Assembly: GCA_900544755.1 (NCBI GenBank)
Contig: UQWQ01000010.1
Span: forward strand, 1-40,199
Source of the DNA: an uncultured Collinsella sp.
Lineage (GTDB): Bacteria; Actinomycetota; Coriobacteriia; Coriobacteriales; Coriobacteriaceae
Length of the DNA stretch: 40,199 nt
Reading direction: 5' to 3'
Position 1 is the stretch's first letter. Each line of letters begins with the position of its first letter. Below the pieces are notes generated by a model. It was not told where the DNA came from. It was given only the letters and a program-made list of their open reading frames with translations, and did not search any database. The position numbers and the translations under genes are program-made. Shown here piece after piece: positions 18,267 to 25,978 of the stretch.

Positions 18267-18308
18267 CCTCCTCGTAAGCTCAAATTGAGGTCCATCAGTT
18301 TGAGGAGG
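18267..18308 (+). promoter_or_regulatory. Possible ribosome-site-masking stem
   Basis: CCTCCTC (18267-18273) is the exact complement of GAGGAGG (18302-18308), the ribosome site of the gene starting at 18314. CTCAAA and TTTGAG inside the loop can extend or compete with the stem. Folding would hide the ribosome site. This is read from sequence only. Confidence 0.35.
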
Positions 18309-18313
18309 ATGCC

Positions 18314-19021
18314 ATGACTGACCAAGTTTTTGACCGAGCAGAGCTGGCTGAAGCCGTCGGCAACGATATTGCCGACATGGCTCACTTTTGGATGCTGCGG
18401 AAGTTTCAATTCCTGGAGCCGGCGCGCGAGCAGTTCGAGATCATTGTCGACCCGTGGCTCAGCTATTGCACCGAGCCTTCGCAAAACGAAATCATGGCCT
18501 ACAACATGGCATTTACCGATTGGCTGCTGTTTGAGCGCCCCTATCGCCATGGCAAGACGCTGCTCGAGCTATATGTGGATGAGCCGCCAGCGCCAATTTC
18601 TCCTGCCTCGCTTGGGCGACTTAAGCAGGTTCGCGACACGCAGTACTTCTCTCGCTTTGGCATTTTGGACAAGGATCCTGCGAACGGCATGGTTGCACTG
18701 AAGGATACGCGCACCGACCGTCGCTTTGATGTCTACGACCCGCATATCGTGCAAAAGGAGCATTGGAGCGACGGAGCGATTGCGGTGCGCCTCGCCTGCG
18801 TCGACGATGTCTGGCTGACGGCGGGACAACTCTATCTGTATGACATCGCACGCCTGAGTGACACGGCGGTCGATGGGCCTGGTGCGGTGCATCCGGAGGA
18901 CCTGCAGGATGGCTTTGACACCTCGTGCATCAGTTTCTTCTTGCGTCTGGTCCGCGACATCATGGGCGCCCAGGGGCGGTACGTGAAGTCGCTCAACATC
19001 TACGAGCAGGAGTGGGAGTAG
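18314..19021 (+). CDS. Uncharacterised 235-residue protein
   Basis: I do not recognise this family. It is acidic and appears soluble, with no signal peptide, membrane segment or cysteine cluster. The N-terminal third is helical and rich in aromatic residues (MAHFWMLRKFQFLEPAREQFE; NMAFTDWLLFERPYRHGKTLLE). The middle has a beta-rich stretch with QYFSRFGILDKDP, TDRRFDVYDPHIV and DVWLTAGQLYLYDIARLS. The C-terminus is ISFFLRLVRDIMGAQGRYV. ATG 18314 follows GAGGAGGA, a very strong ribosome site, and the codon pattern matches neighbouring genes, so it is a real gene. A single family A palindrome begins 43 bp after its stop codon. No operon partner is evident. Confidence 0.75.
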   Translation: MTDQVFDRAELAEAVGNDIADMAHFWMLRKFQFLEPAREQFEIIVDPWLSYCTEPSQNEIMAYNMAFTDWLLFERPYRHGKTLLELYVDEPPAPISPASLGRLKQVRDTQYFSRFGILDKDPANGMVALKDTRTDRRFDVYDPHIVQKEHWSDGAIAVRLACVDDVWLTAGQLYLYDIARLSDTAVDGPGAVHPEDLQDGFDTSCISFFLRLVRDIMGAQGRYVKSLNIYEQEWE

Positions 19022-19063
19022 GGGATGGACCTGGCGTTGTCCTGCCTTGCCTTCTGTCTTTAT

Positions 19064-19120
19064 GTCTCGATCTGTAACGTTTAGGGACCTGGAGAACGTC
19101 TACCCGTTACAGATCAAGAC
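19064..19120. repeat. Family A palindrome, single copy
   Basis: A 57-bp copy: GTCTCGATCTGTAACG on the left and CGTTACAGATCAAGAC on the right, with core TTTAGGGACCTGG onward. It ends 20 bp before the start codon of the nuclease-like gene at 19141, so it lies in that gene's 5' region. Confidence 0.9.
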
Positions 19121-19140
19121 ATTTTTCAGCGGAGGCAACG

Positions 19141-20217
19141 GTGACGATGGTCCATTTGTCTGACGTGGTGGTGATGAAAGTGTCTAATACCGTTCTCAAA
19201 CACAAGCATGCGACTCGCAACACGTTGGCGCGGAACAGGATGCTCGCGCGGCTCACGGAGGCGACCGAGCAAGGTGCACTGCTCGCAACGCATGACAATG
19301 CCGAGCTCATGTGGCTGCGGCGTCATGTGGGAACCGACGATATCGCGGAGCCCGAGCCGTACCTGTTCTGTTTTCAGCATGATTGGGACGCATTGACGCC
19401 GGCGGAGCGAGCGCTGAGGACTATCAAAGGGCTTGCGGAGTTTCATCCCGATTGGGCGTTTTGGGGTTATGACGCGGCACTTTTGTGGGGTCTGGAGGTG
19501 CCGAATGATCTGCTTGGGTCGCCTTTTCTGGTTAAGACAGGTTGCTCGGTGACGTTGAGCAGCGGCTGCAGGTTGTTGCGTCCGCAGATGGCGGGCGCGC
19601 TCGAGCGTGTTGATGGCGTGCGGGTGACGTCGTTTTGGCGCACGGTGGAGGATTGCTTGCTGCGTGCGCCGTTCTCCTACGGGTTGGCGATTGCCGATTC
19701 TACACTGCGGGCGAAAGGTGTATCACGTGGGGATTTGTGCGAGCGCCTCCGCGCCGATTGCAAGGGCATGCGAGGGTATCGCAGGGCACAGGTGATTGCG
19801 TCGTATGCGGATGGGCTATCCGAAAACGGCGGCGAGTCGCGGTTCCGAGCGTTCTTTATTGCGTACGGCTTTCCGGTTCCGGAGCTGCAGGTGGAGTTTC
19901 GCGACCCGCTCGATCCGAGCCAGGTGTTTCGGGTTGATTATTTTTGGCGGCTCGTGGACGGGACGTGTGTCATCGGCGAGCTCGACGGAAAGGGGAAGTA
20001 CACCTTGCAGAACGGCGAGGGTCGGGAGTCGGTCGACCCATTCGTGACAGAGCGTCAGCGGGAATCTCATCTGACAATGCTCGGGCATAAGGTGCTTCGG
20101 TTTACGTTTAACGAACTCAAAGACCCGGGGAAGCTGGTCGAGAAAATGAGGCTGGCTGGTATTCCTCGGCAGGCTGAATTGGCTGAGGAGTGGAGATGCC
20201 AGTGGTATGGGCGCTGA
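19141..20217 (+). CDS. AbiEi-like/PD-(D/E)XK nuclease-fold protein (DUF559-like C-terminus)
   Basis: This 358-residue protein has two parts. Residues about 15-215 resemble the AbiEi-type antitoxin proteins of Actinobacteria, with AFWGYDAALLWGLEVP and RVTSFWRTVEDCLLRAPFSYGLAIADSTLR matching the usual 'VTS..RT..D' segment. Residues about 228-340 look like the Vsr/DUF559 version of the PD-(D/E)XK nuclease fold: E232 in GESRFRAFF, D266 in FRVDYFW, and E280-L-D-G-K284 in IGELDGKGKY. ERQRESHLTMLGHKVLRFTFNEL follows, as in those proteins. GTG 19141 is 5 bases after GGAGG; ATG 19147 is an alternative. No AbiEii toxin partner is adjacent. Family A palindromes stand on both sides. Nuclease activity is inferred. 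Confidence 0.7.
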   Translation: MTMVHLSDVVVMKVSNTVLKHKHATRNTLARNRMLARLTEATEQGALLATHDNAELMWLRRHVGTDDIAEPEPYLFCFQHDWDALTPAERALRTIKGLAEFHPDWAFWGYDAALLWGLEVPNDLLGSPFLVKTGCSVTLSSGCRLLRPQMAGALERVDGVRVTSFWRTVEDCLLRAPFSYGLAIADSTLRAKGVSRGDLCERLRADCKGMRGYRRAQVIASYADGLSENGGESRFRAFFIAYGFPVPELQVEFRDPLDPSQVFRVDYFWRLVDGTCVIGELDGKGKYTLQNGEGRESVDPFVTERQRESHLTMLGHKVLRFTFNELKDPGKLVEKMRLAGIPRQAELAEEWRCQWYGR

Positions 20218-20225
20218 GAGGTTTT

Positions 20226-20362
20226 GTCTCGATCTGTAACGTTTAGAGGCTGTTTGAGCTCGTAATTGTTACAGATCGAGACAAGCCGGTGAAACGTCGA
20301 CCGAATGTCTCGATCTGTAAAATCAAGGGCCTAATAACCCTGTACCTGTTACAGATCGAGAC
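20226..20362. repeat. Family A palindromes, two copies, 81-bp period
   Basis: Copies at 20226-20282 (57 bp) and 20307-20362 (56 bp) begin 9 bp after the stop codon of the nuclease-like gene. The second has a damaged left arm (CTGTAAAATC instead of CTGTAACATC) but an intact right arm. The remaining sequence to the next gene at 20512 shows only that gene's ribosome site. Confidence 0.92.
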
Positions 20363-20511
20363 ATTTCCCTGGTGTCGCTGGGGTGGGACTGCAACGTATT
20401 CCGTCCCCCACATCCCCTCTTTCCTCCGTTAACCGATATGTCTGTGGCAATCGGGCTGCACTGGATAACAATGGACAGATGTTCAAGTTTTCTGAGGGGG
20501 AGGAGCTCGAT

Positions 20512-21882
20512 ATGGCGTCTGCCGATCGTTCTACGTTGTTTATCAATGCGACCATTCTGGATGGCTCGGAGCATATGGAGCCGCAACCCGATATGGCCGT
20601 GGCCGTTGAGCGCGGTGTCATCACGTGGGTGGGGCCGAGTGCTGTGGCGCAGGCGCCTGCAGGTGCCGAGGTCATCGACCTGGCCGGCGCGTACCTCATG
20701 CCCGGCCTCATCAATATGCATGTGCACCTGTGCGGCTCGGGCAAGCCTGTCTCGGCCGGCGATGCGGGCGCACTTATGAAGAAGCTCGATAATCCCGTGG
20801 GCCGCGCCATCGTCCGCCACATCCTCAAAGGCAGCGCCCAGCAGCAGTTGGCAAGCGGCGTGACCACGGTGCGCGGTGCGGGTGACCCGCTGTTTGCCGA
20901 TATTGCCGTGCGCAACGCTATCGACGCCGGCAAGTATCAGGGTCCGCGTCTGGTGGCGCCGGGAACGGGTGTCACGGTGCCGGGCGGTCACGGTGCGGGG
21001 CTGTTCGCGCAGGTCGCCGATACCCCCGATGAGGCGGCCGAACAAGTGCGTGACTTGTATGCGCGCGGTGCCGACGTCATCAAGCTGTTCGTGACGGGCG
21101 GCGTGTTCGACGCGACCGAAGTAGGTGAGCCGGGCGTGCTGCGCATGCCGGTCGAGGTTGCCGCGGCGGCGTGCAAGGCTGCGCACGAGGTGGGCCTGCC
21201 GGTTATGGCTCATGTCGAGAGCACCGAGGGCGTGAAGGCCGCGCTTGAGGCCGGCGTCGATACGATCGAGCACGGTGCCCCGATGACTCCCGAGATCTTG
21301 GAACTGTACCGCGGCGCCGCGGGCACGCAGCTTGAGGGGCGTGCGCCCAGCGTTACCTGCACTATCAGCCCCGCGCTGCCGTTTGTGCTGCTCGATCCGG
21401 AGAAGACCCATTCGACCGACACGCAAAAGAAGAACGGCGACATTGTGTGTTCGGGCATCATCGAGAGCGCCCGTGCCGCACTGGAAGCTGGCGTTAAGGT
21501 GGGCCTGGGCACGGACTCGAGCTGCCCGTTTGTGACGCAGTACGACATGTGGCGTGAGGTTGCCTATTTTGCCAAGTACGTGGGCGTGAGCAACGCCTTT
21601 GCGCTGCATACGGCTACGCAGATCAATGCCGAGCTGCTGGGGCTGGGCGGCGAGACCGGTACGATCGAGTGCGGCAAGGCTGCCGATATCTTGGTAACGC
21701 GCAAGAACCCGCTCGATGATCTGTGCGCACTGCGTGAGCCGACGTACGTGATGTGCCGTGGTGATCTGGTGCGCAAACTCAAGGTGAAGCGTATTCCCGA
21801 GGTGGACGCCGAGCTCGACGCGATTATGGCCATGCCTGCCGAGGCGTTGGCCGAGGAGCTTGCCCGCGACGGTGTGGCGTAG
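20512..21882 (+). CDS. Amidohydrolase family metal-dependent hydrolase
   Basis: This 456-residue cytoplasmic enzyme has the amidohydrolase TIM-barrel metal centre: H70 and H72 in NMHVHL, K191 in VIKLFVTGG (candidate carboxylated bridging lysine), H234 in MAHVES, H254 in IEHGAP and D335 in GLGTDSS. An N-terminal beta domain (about residues 8-62) and the C-terminal GKAADILVTRKNPL segment complete the fold. This subset resembles prolidase-like or imidazolonepropionase-like members that act on N-acyl amino acids or Xaa-Pro dipeptides. Substrate cannot be assigned. ATG 20512 follows GGGGGAGGAG; in-frame starts at 20383 and 20479 lack ribosome sites. A strong terminator follows, so it is probably monocistronic. 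Confidence 0.9.
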   Translation: MASADRSTLFINATILDGSEHMEPQPDMAVAVERGVITWVGPSAVAQAPAGAEVIDLAGAYLMPGLINMHVHLCGSGKPVSAGDAGALMKKLDNPVGRAIVRHILKGSAQQQLASGVTTVRGAGDPLFADIAVRNAIDAGKYQGPRLVAPGTGVTVPGGHGAGLFAQVADTPDEAAEQVRDLYARGADVIKLFVTGGVFDATEVGEPGVLRMPVEVAAAACKAAHEVGLPVMAHVESTEGVKAALEAGVDTIEHGAPMTPEILELYRGAAGTQLEGRAPSVTCTISPALPFVLLDPEKTHSTDTQKKNGDIVCSGIIESARAALEAGVKVGLGTDSSCPFVTQYDMWREVAYFAKYVGVSNAFALHTATQINAELLGLGGETGTIECGKAADILVTRKNPLDDLCALREPTYVMCRGDLVRKLKVKRIPEVDAELDAIMAMPAEALAEELARDGVA

Positions 21883-21915
21883 ACGAGTCAAAGGGACAGC
21901 TCCGTTGCCGCATAC

Positions 21916-21953
21916 AAAAAGCCGAGGTCTCAACACGAGGCCTCGGCTTTTTT
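21916..21953 (+). terminator. Terminator after the amidohydrolase
   Basis: AAAAAGCCGAGG (21916-21927) pairs perfectly with CCTCGGCTTTTT (21941-21952), followed by one more T. The A-run and T-run on both sides let it act in both directions, which suits the converging gene at 22016-22489. Confidence 0.9.
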
Positions 21954-21975
21954 ATCGAACAAATACTTAAGATTT

Positions 21976-22004
21976 GGGACAAACAAACCTGATTAATTTG
22001 TCCC
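21976..22004. repeat. Short inverted repeat GGGACAAA/TTTGTCCC
   Basis: GGGACAAA (21976-21983) and TTTGTCCC (21997-22004) are exact reverse complements 13 bases apart, 11 bases from the stop codon of the minus-strand gene at 22016. It may be part of that gene's terminator or of a dispersed GGGACA repeat. Confidence 0.5.
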
Positions 22005-22015
22005 GCGTGCGGGCG

Positions 22016-22489
22016 CTAGGAGCGGGTTTCCATCTTGGCGTGGCACTTGGGGCAGGTGACGCGGATCTTGCCTTTGCCCTTGGGGACGGAGAGCATCTGG
22101 CCGCAGTTAGGGCACTTGAGGTATGCCGTGGTCTTGCGGCCCTTCCACATCTTCTTGGCCGTGCGCCTGGCACGCTCAAAGTCTTCCTTGCTCGTTCCGG
22201 CTGCGCGCGAGGCGTTGGCCACCGCAGCGCCGCCGCCCAAACTGGCGACGAATTTGCCCAAGCCGGGGACGTTCGCGGTCGCGGCGACAAAGGCCGCGTT
22301 CTCCTTGCGACGTGCGTCGATATTCTTGGACAGGCCACGCAGCACGCCGAGCACGATCACGGCGATGGCGATCCAGCTGAGCCACTGGACACGGGCGAGC
22401 GATCCAATCATTGCGATGGCGATGCCGGCAAAGCCCATCACGATGGTGAGCTCGTCGGCGCCATTGCGGCCCTTCATAAAGTCATTCAT
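22016..22489 (-). CDS. Small membrane protein with C-terminal zinc ribbon
   Basis: The product is 157 residues. Two hydrophobic segments lie at about residues 12-30 (ELTIVMGFAGIAIAMIGSLA) and 34-52 (WLSWIAIAVIVLGVLRGL). A charged, Ala/Lys-rich middle follows, then a C-terminal zinc ribbon with CPNCGQ and CPKCHA (two CxxC pairs 18 residues apart). The hydrophilic part should face the cytoplasm. The family is not recognised; similar membrane-anchored zinc-ribbon proteins are usually annotated as hypothetical. I chose ATG 22489, with AAAGG upstream, over an earlier ATG at 22519. It converges on the amidohydrolase gene. The zinc site could bind nucleic acid or protein. Confidence 0.75.
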   Translation of the reverse strand: MNDFMKGRNGADELTIVMGFAGIAIAMIGSLARVQWLSWIAIAVIVLGVLRGLSKNIDARRKENAAFVAATANVPGLGKFVASLGGGAAVANASRAAGTSKEDFERARRTAKKMWKGRKTTAYLKCPNCGQMLSVPKGKGKIRVTCPKCHAKMETRS

Positions 22490-22544
22490 GCGAATTGCCT
22501 TTCGTTCGATATACCGCACGCCTTTATACCCGATTTAGAGCAAG

Positions 22545-22593
22545 GGGGACAGGTTAATCTACACCAAGGTGGTGCAAAAGAAGTCTGCCCCCA
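22545..22593. repeat. Hairpin downstream of csoR with GGGACAGGTT motif
   Basis: GGGGGACAG (22545-22553) pairs with CTGCCCCC (22586-22593) with one bulged A, and CACC/GGTG in the loop forms an inner stem. It lies 11 bases beyond the csoR stop codon on the minus strand and may serve as a terminator. The word GGGACAGGTT also appears, reversed, at the left edge of the window. Confidence 0.5.
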
Positions 22594-22603
22594 ATGTCCC
22601 CAA

Positions 22604-22876
22604 TTACTTGGAGAGCTTGTCGACGACGCGTTCGATCTCGGCGAGCTTGGCGGCTTTGAGGTCTTCGTCGCCCGATTCGATTGCCGAAGTCACGCAGCCC
22701 TCGATATGCGCCTTGAGCACGTCGGCGTTAATGCGCGCGAGGAGCGCCTGTGTGGCCATGAGCTGTGTGGAGATATCGACGCAATAACGGTCCTCCTCGA
22801 CCATCCGCAAGATGCCGTCGATCTGGCCGCGTGCCGTCTTGAGCATGCGGGTCACCGATTTGTGGTCTGCCATCAT
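22604..22876 (-). CDS. csoR: CsoR-type copper-sensing repressor
   Basis: The 90-residue all-helical product belongs to the CsoR/RcnR family, which releases operator DNA on binding metal. The Cu(I) ligand set C32, H57 and C61 (YCVDIS and HIEGCV) has exactly the spacing of the Mycobacterium tuberculosis CsoR ligands C36, H61 and C65, which favours copper over nickel or formaldehyde sensing. ATG 22876 follows GAGGA; the next codon is also ATG. It is the last gene of a minus-strand run copA-copZ-csoR, and a CsoR-like operator lies before copA, so feedback control of its own operon is expected. Confidence 0.95.
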   Translation of the reverse strand: MMADHKSVTRMLKTARGQIDGILRMVEEDRYCVDISTQLMATQALLARINADVLKAHIEGCVTSAIESGDEDLKAAKLAEIERVVDKLSK

Positions 22877-22919
22877 GGCGGGTCCTCGTTTCTGGTCGGG
22901 GGGGGGTACGTGCGGGTCG

Positions 22920-23141
22920 TTACGCGGCGGTCACGGACAGGGCGTGGAACTTCTCGCCGGCGCCTTCGACGGCGGCAGCGAGCTGCTCAGCGGTCACGGT
23001 GTCGGCGCACTCCACCTGGACGGTCTGGGTCTCGTGATCGGCGTCGGCATCGGTCACGCCGGCTACGTTGAGCAGCGCGGTCTCGACAGTAGCGTCGCAG
23101 TGGCCGCACATGAGGCCGGAAGTCTTAATCGTGTAACGCAT
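22920..23141 (-). CDS. copZ: Copper chaperone CopZ-like (HMA domain)
   Basis: This is a single 73-residue heavy-metal-associated domain with the ferredoxin-like fold. The metal motif is GLMCGHC (cysteines at 12 and 15), a variant of GMTCxxC. DATVETALLNVAGVTDADAD and the C-terminal AVEGAGEKFHAL helix-strand follow. It should carry Cu(I) in the cytoplasm to the P-type ATPase encoded upstream. The Leu at the second motif position and the His between the cysteines are typical of some Gram-positive CopZ-like proteins. ATG 23141 follows AGAGAGGA. It lies 43 bp before csoR, and a long hairpin separates it from copA. Confidence 0.92.
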   Translation of the reverse strand: MRYTIKTSGLMCGHCDATVETALLNVAGVTDADADHETQTVQVECADTVTAEQLAAAVEGAGEKFHALSVTAA

Positions 23142-23166
23142 GGGTATTCCTCTCTGTTATGTCGGC

Positions 23167-23260
23167 TTTCCCAGGCACCCGACCTTGACCTTCAAGCCGT
23201 CGCTCGCGTACCAAAGTACGCGTCGCTCCTCTTTCAGGTCAATCTCGGGCACCTGGAAAA
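23167..23260. repeat. 94-bp hairpin between copA and copZ
   Basis: The outer arms TTTCCCAGGCACCCGA...TTGACC (from 23167) and GGTCAA..TCGGGCACCTGGAAA (to 23259) are imperfect reverse complements. The tip is a perfect GCGTAC-CAAA-GTACGC hairpin (23206-23221). GTCGCTC occurs on both sides of the tip. No reading frame is present. It may process or partly terminate the copA-copZ-csoR mRNA, or it may be another hairpin repeat element. Confidence 0.7.
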
Positions 23261-23288
23261 CCCGTTCTAAATGGACTTAATGGTGAGC

Positions 23289-25623
23289 CTATTTTGCCAC
23301 TTTCGGCTTAAAGGTTCGCAGGCGTAGAGCGTTGCTTACGACGCACACGCTCGACAGGCTCATGGCCGCAGCGCCAAACATCGGCGAGAGTTGCCAGCCG
23401 GTGAGGGGGAAGAACACGCCTGCGGCGAGTGGGATGCCGATGCCGTTGTAGAACAGCGCCCAGAAAAGGTCCTGCTTGATGTTGCGGATCGTGGCGCGCG
23501 AAAGCTCGATGGCGCGGGCGACATCCATGAGGTCGCTGCGCATGAGTACCACGTCGGCGCCCTCCTTGGCGATGTCGGCGCCGGTGCCGATTGCAAGGCC
23601 CACGTCGGCGCGCGCCAGGGCGGGGGAGTCGTTGATGCCGTCGCCCACCATGGCGACCTTGCCGCCCGCATCCTGCAGTTCGCGCACGTGGCGTTCCTTG
23701 TCGGCGGGCAGGACGTCGGCGATGACCTGCGCACGGTTGAGGCCCACGCGGCGGGCGATTGCTTCGGCCGTCACACGGTTGTCGCCGGTGAGCATGCGCA
23801 CGTCGACGCCGAGCTTGCGGAGCGCGGCGATGGCCTCGGCGCTCGTCTTTTTGACCTCGTCAGCCACGGCGATGGTACCGACAAGCTCGCCGTTCTTGGC
23901 AAAGAACAGCGGTGTCTTGCCTTCGGCAGCGAACTGCTCGGCAAGGCCGGCGGGCACCTTCGCGCCCAGCTCGTCCATCAGGCGTGCGTTGCCGGCTGCA
24001 ATGGCGTTTTGCCCCTCGCGTGCCGTAACGCCTCGACCGGGCACGGCGGCAAAGTCCTCGACCATGCGCGCGACGATTCCGCGCGCCTCGCACTCGGCCA
24101 TAATCGCCTCGGCCAGCGGGTGCTCGCTTGAGCGCTCCAGCGCAGCGGCCAGCTTGAGCAGCGCCTTTTCGCTCATGGCGGGCGAGCCGTCAGTGCGCGT
24201 GGCTACCACGATATCGGTTACGGCAGGCTTGCCGCGGGTGACCGTGCCCGTCTTATCGAGCACCACGGTGCCCACGCTGCGCAGGTTCTCCAGCGCCTCG
24301 GCGCTCTTAAACAGAATGCCCATCTCGGCGCCCTTGCCGGTGCCTACCATAATGGCGACGGGCGTGGCCAGGCCGAGCGCGCACGGACAACTGATCACCA
24401 GCACGGCCACGGCAGAAGTGAGCGCCTCGTTCACGCTGCCGGTCAGTGCCATCCACACCACAAAGGTCACGGCCGAGATCGCGAACACCACGGGCACGAA
24501 TACGCCGGCGACCTTGTCGGCCATGCGGGCGATGGGCGCCTTGGTGGCATTGGCGTCCTCGACGAGCTGGATGATCTTGGCAAGCGATGTGTCGGCGCCC
24601 ACGCGTGTGGCGCGGAAGGTAAACGAGCCGGTGCGGTTGACGGTGGCGGCGTTAACGGTGTCGCCGACGGCCTTTTCCACGGGGATGGACTCGCCGGTGA
24701 GCGCACTCTCGTCCACGGCCGAGCTGCCCTCGAGCACCACGCCATCGACGGGGATGGACTCGCCGGGGCGCACGCGCAGGACCTGGCCGGGAAGGATGCT
24801 GTCGACGTCGACGGTGGTCTCGCTGCTGTCCTCTGCCACGACGGTCGCAGTTTTGGGCGCCAGGTCGATGAGCGCCTCGATGGCGCCGCCGGTTTTGGAC
24901 TTGCTGCGTGTCTCGAGGTATTTGCCCACGGTGACGAGCGACAGGATCGTGCCCGCGCTCTCAAAATACAGATTGTCCATGCCTGTCATCATGGCTTCGT
25001 GGACCTGACCCGCGGCTAATTGGTCGGCCATGATGAACGTAGATCGACCAGGCGATGGAGGCGGTGGCGCCCACGGCAATAAGGGCGTCCATGGTGGGCG
25101 CGCCGTGCGCGAGCGATTTAAACCCATTGATAAAGTACGCGTCGTTGACATAGACGATGGGGATGAGCAGGACGAGCTCGGTGAGGGCGAGCGTCATGCT
25201 GTGGGTATGGTCGGTGAAAATGCCGGGCAGCGGCCAGCCGAGCATGTGCCCCATGCCTATGTAGAACAGTGGGATGAGGAAAACGATCGAGATGATGAGG
25301 CGGGTACACATGGCAGAGGCGGCGGCCTCCAGCTTTTTGGTGGGCGACTCCATATGGGCGGCGCCGGACCTGGCTTGCGCACTTCCGCTTTGGACAGCGT
25401 CGGTGCCCGTGCTGATGGGCGAGGCCGAGTAGCCCACGCGGTCGACAGCGGTGCAGATGTCGTCGGAGGTGACCTGCGCGGGGTCGTAGTCGACCATCAT
25501 GGAACCGGCGAGCAGGTTGACCGCGACGCTTTGGACGCCGTCGAGTTTGCTCACGGCGCGATCCACATGCGCCTGGCAGGCGGCGCATGTCATGCCGCCC
25601 ACGTCGAACTTATCTTGAGCCAT
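23289..25623 (-). pseudogene. copA: Copper-exporting P-type ATPase, frameshifted
   Basis: Two overlapping frames together encode one P1B-type ATPase of about 777 residues. Frame one (from ATG 25623, ribosome site AAAGGAG) gives an HMA domain with GMTCAAC (Cys13, Cys16) and the first membrane helices, up to Tyr195. Near 25035-25041 the reading moves by one base. The second frame continues from FIMADQLAAGQVHEA through the TGES loop, the CPC ion site (ISCPCALGLATP), DKTGT phosphorylation site, SSEHPLAE, and GDGINDSPALARADVG, to the stop at 23289. Everything needed for Cu(I) export is present apart from the shift. It may be a real loss-of-function mutation (one base gained or two lost) or a sequencing error; no slippery run is visible. 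It leads the operon with copZ and csoR. Confidence 0.88.
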
Positions 25624-25670
25624 GGTTTCTCCTTTCTGCAGTTCGGTGTTGGAATTGTTAACCTGCCGAT

Positions 25671-25701
25671 ACTATACACCCATACCCCCTGGGGGTGTCC
25701 A
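25671..25701 (-). promoter_or_regulatory. cop operon promoter with CsoR-type operator
   Basis: On the minus strand TGGACA (25701-25696) and TATAGT (25676-25671) are separated by 19 bp. The GC-rich palindrome ATACCCCCTGGGGGTGT (25682-25698) fills the spacer and overlaps the -35. C-run/G-run palindromes flanked by TA or TG are the known operator type of CsoR proteins, so csoR should repress here until Cu(I) binds. Confidence 0.75.
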
Positions 25702-25774
25702 GTGGGGATGAAAATGTATGACATTTCGCTACAGATGCGGGTGGCTGCTCAATCGTTGGCAGCTCATGTCAAAC

Positions 25775-25911
25775 ATCTCGATCTGTAACATCTAGCGGGG
25801 AAAATGACCTCTAACTGTTACAGATCGAGATTATGTTTTGCGATGTTTGAGTTCGTCTCAATCTGTAACGTGTAGACCCGGTTTTGTCTCGTAACTGTTA
25901 CAGATTGAGAC
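25775..25911. repeat. Family A palindromes, two copies, 80-bp period
   Basis: Copies lie at 25775-25831 (ATCTCGATCTGTAACA ... TGTTACAGATCGAGAT) and 25855-25911 (GTCTCAATCTGTAACG ... TGTTACAGATTGAGAC), both 57 bp. The first has a compensating pair of changes: its outermost base is A on the left and T on the right, so the stem stays perfect. They lie between the divergent cop operon and the helicase gene, upstream of both. Confidence 0.95.
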
Positions 25912-25978
25912 AATCGGCCCAGGCCCGCCTCGTCCGCTCCGTCATCTGTGGTTTACGTGGGGGCATGCGAAGCACGGG

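Noticed and set aside
19141..20217. RAYT (REP-associated tyrosine transposase) or IS transposase
   Set aside because: Its flanking palindromes suggest this, but the protein lacks the HUH and catalytic tyrosine motifs of RAYTs and the DDE pattern; the visible motif is PD-(D/E)XK-like.
25031..25045. Programmed frameshift in copA, as known for E. coli copA
   Set aside because: The E. coli site is a slippery heptamer just after the first metal domain that yields a short chaperone. Here there is no slippery run, and the shift lies in the membrane region, so mutation or sequencing error is more likely.
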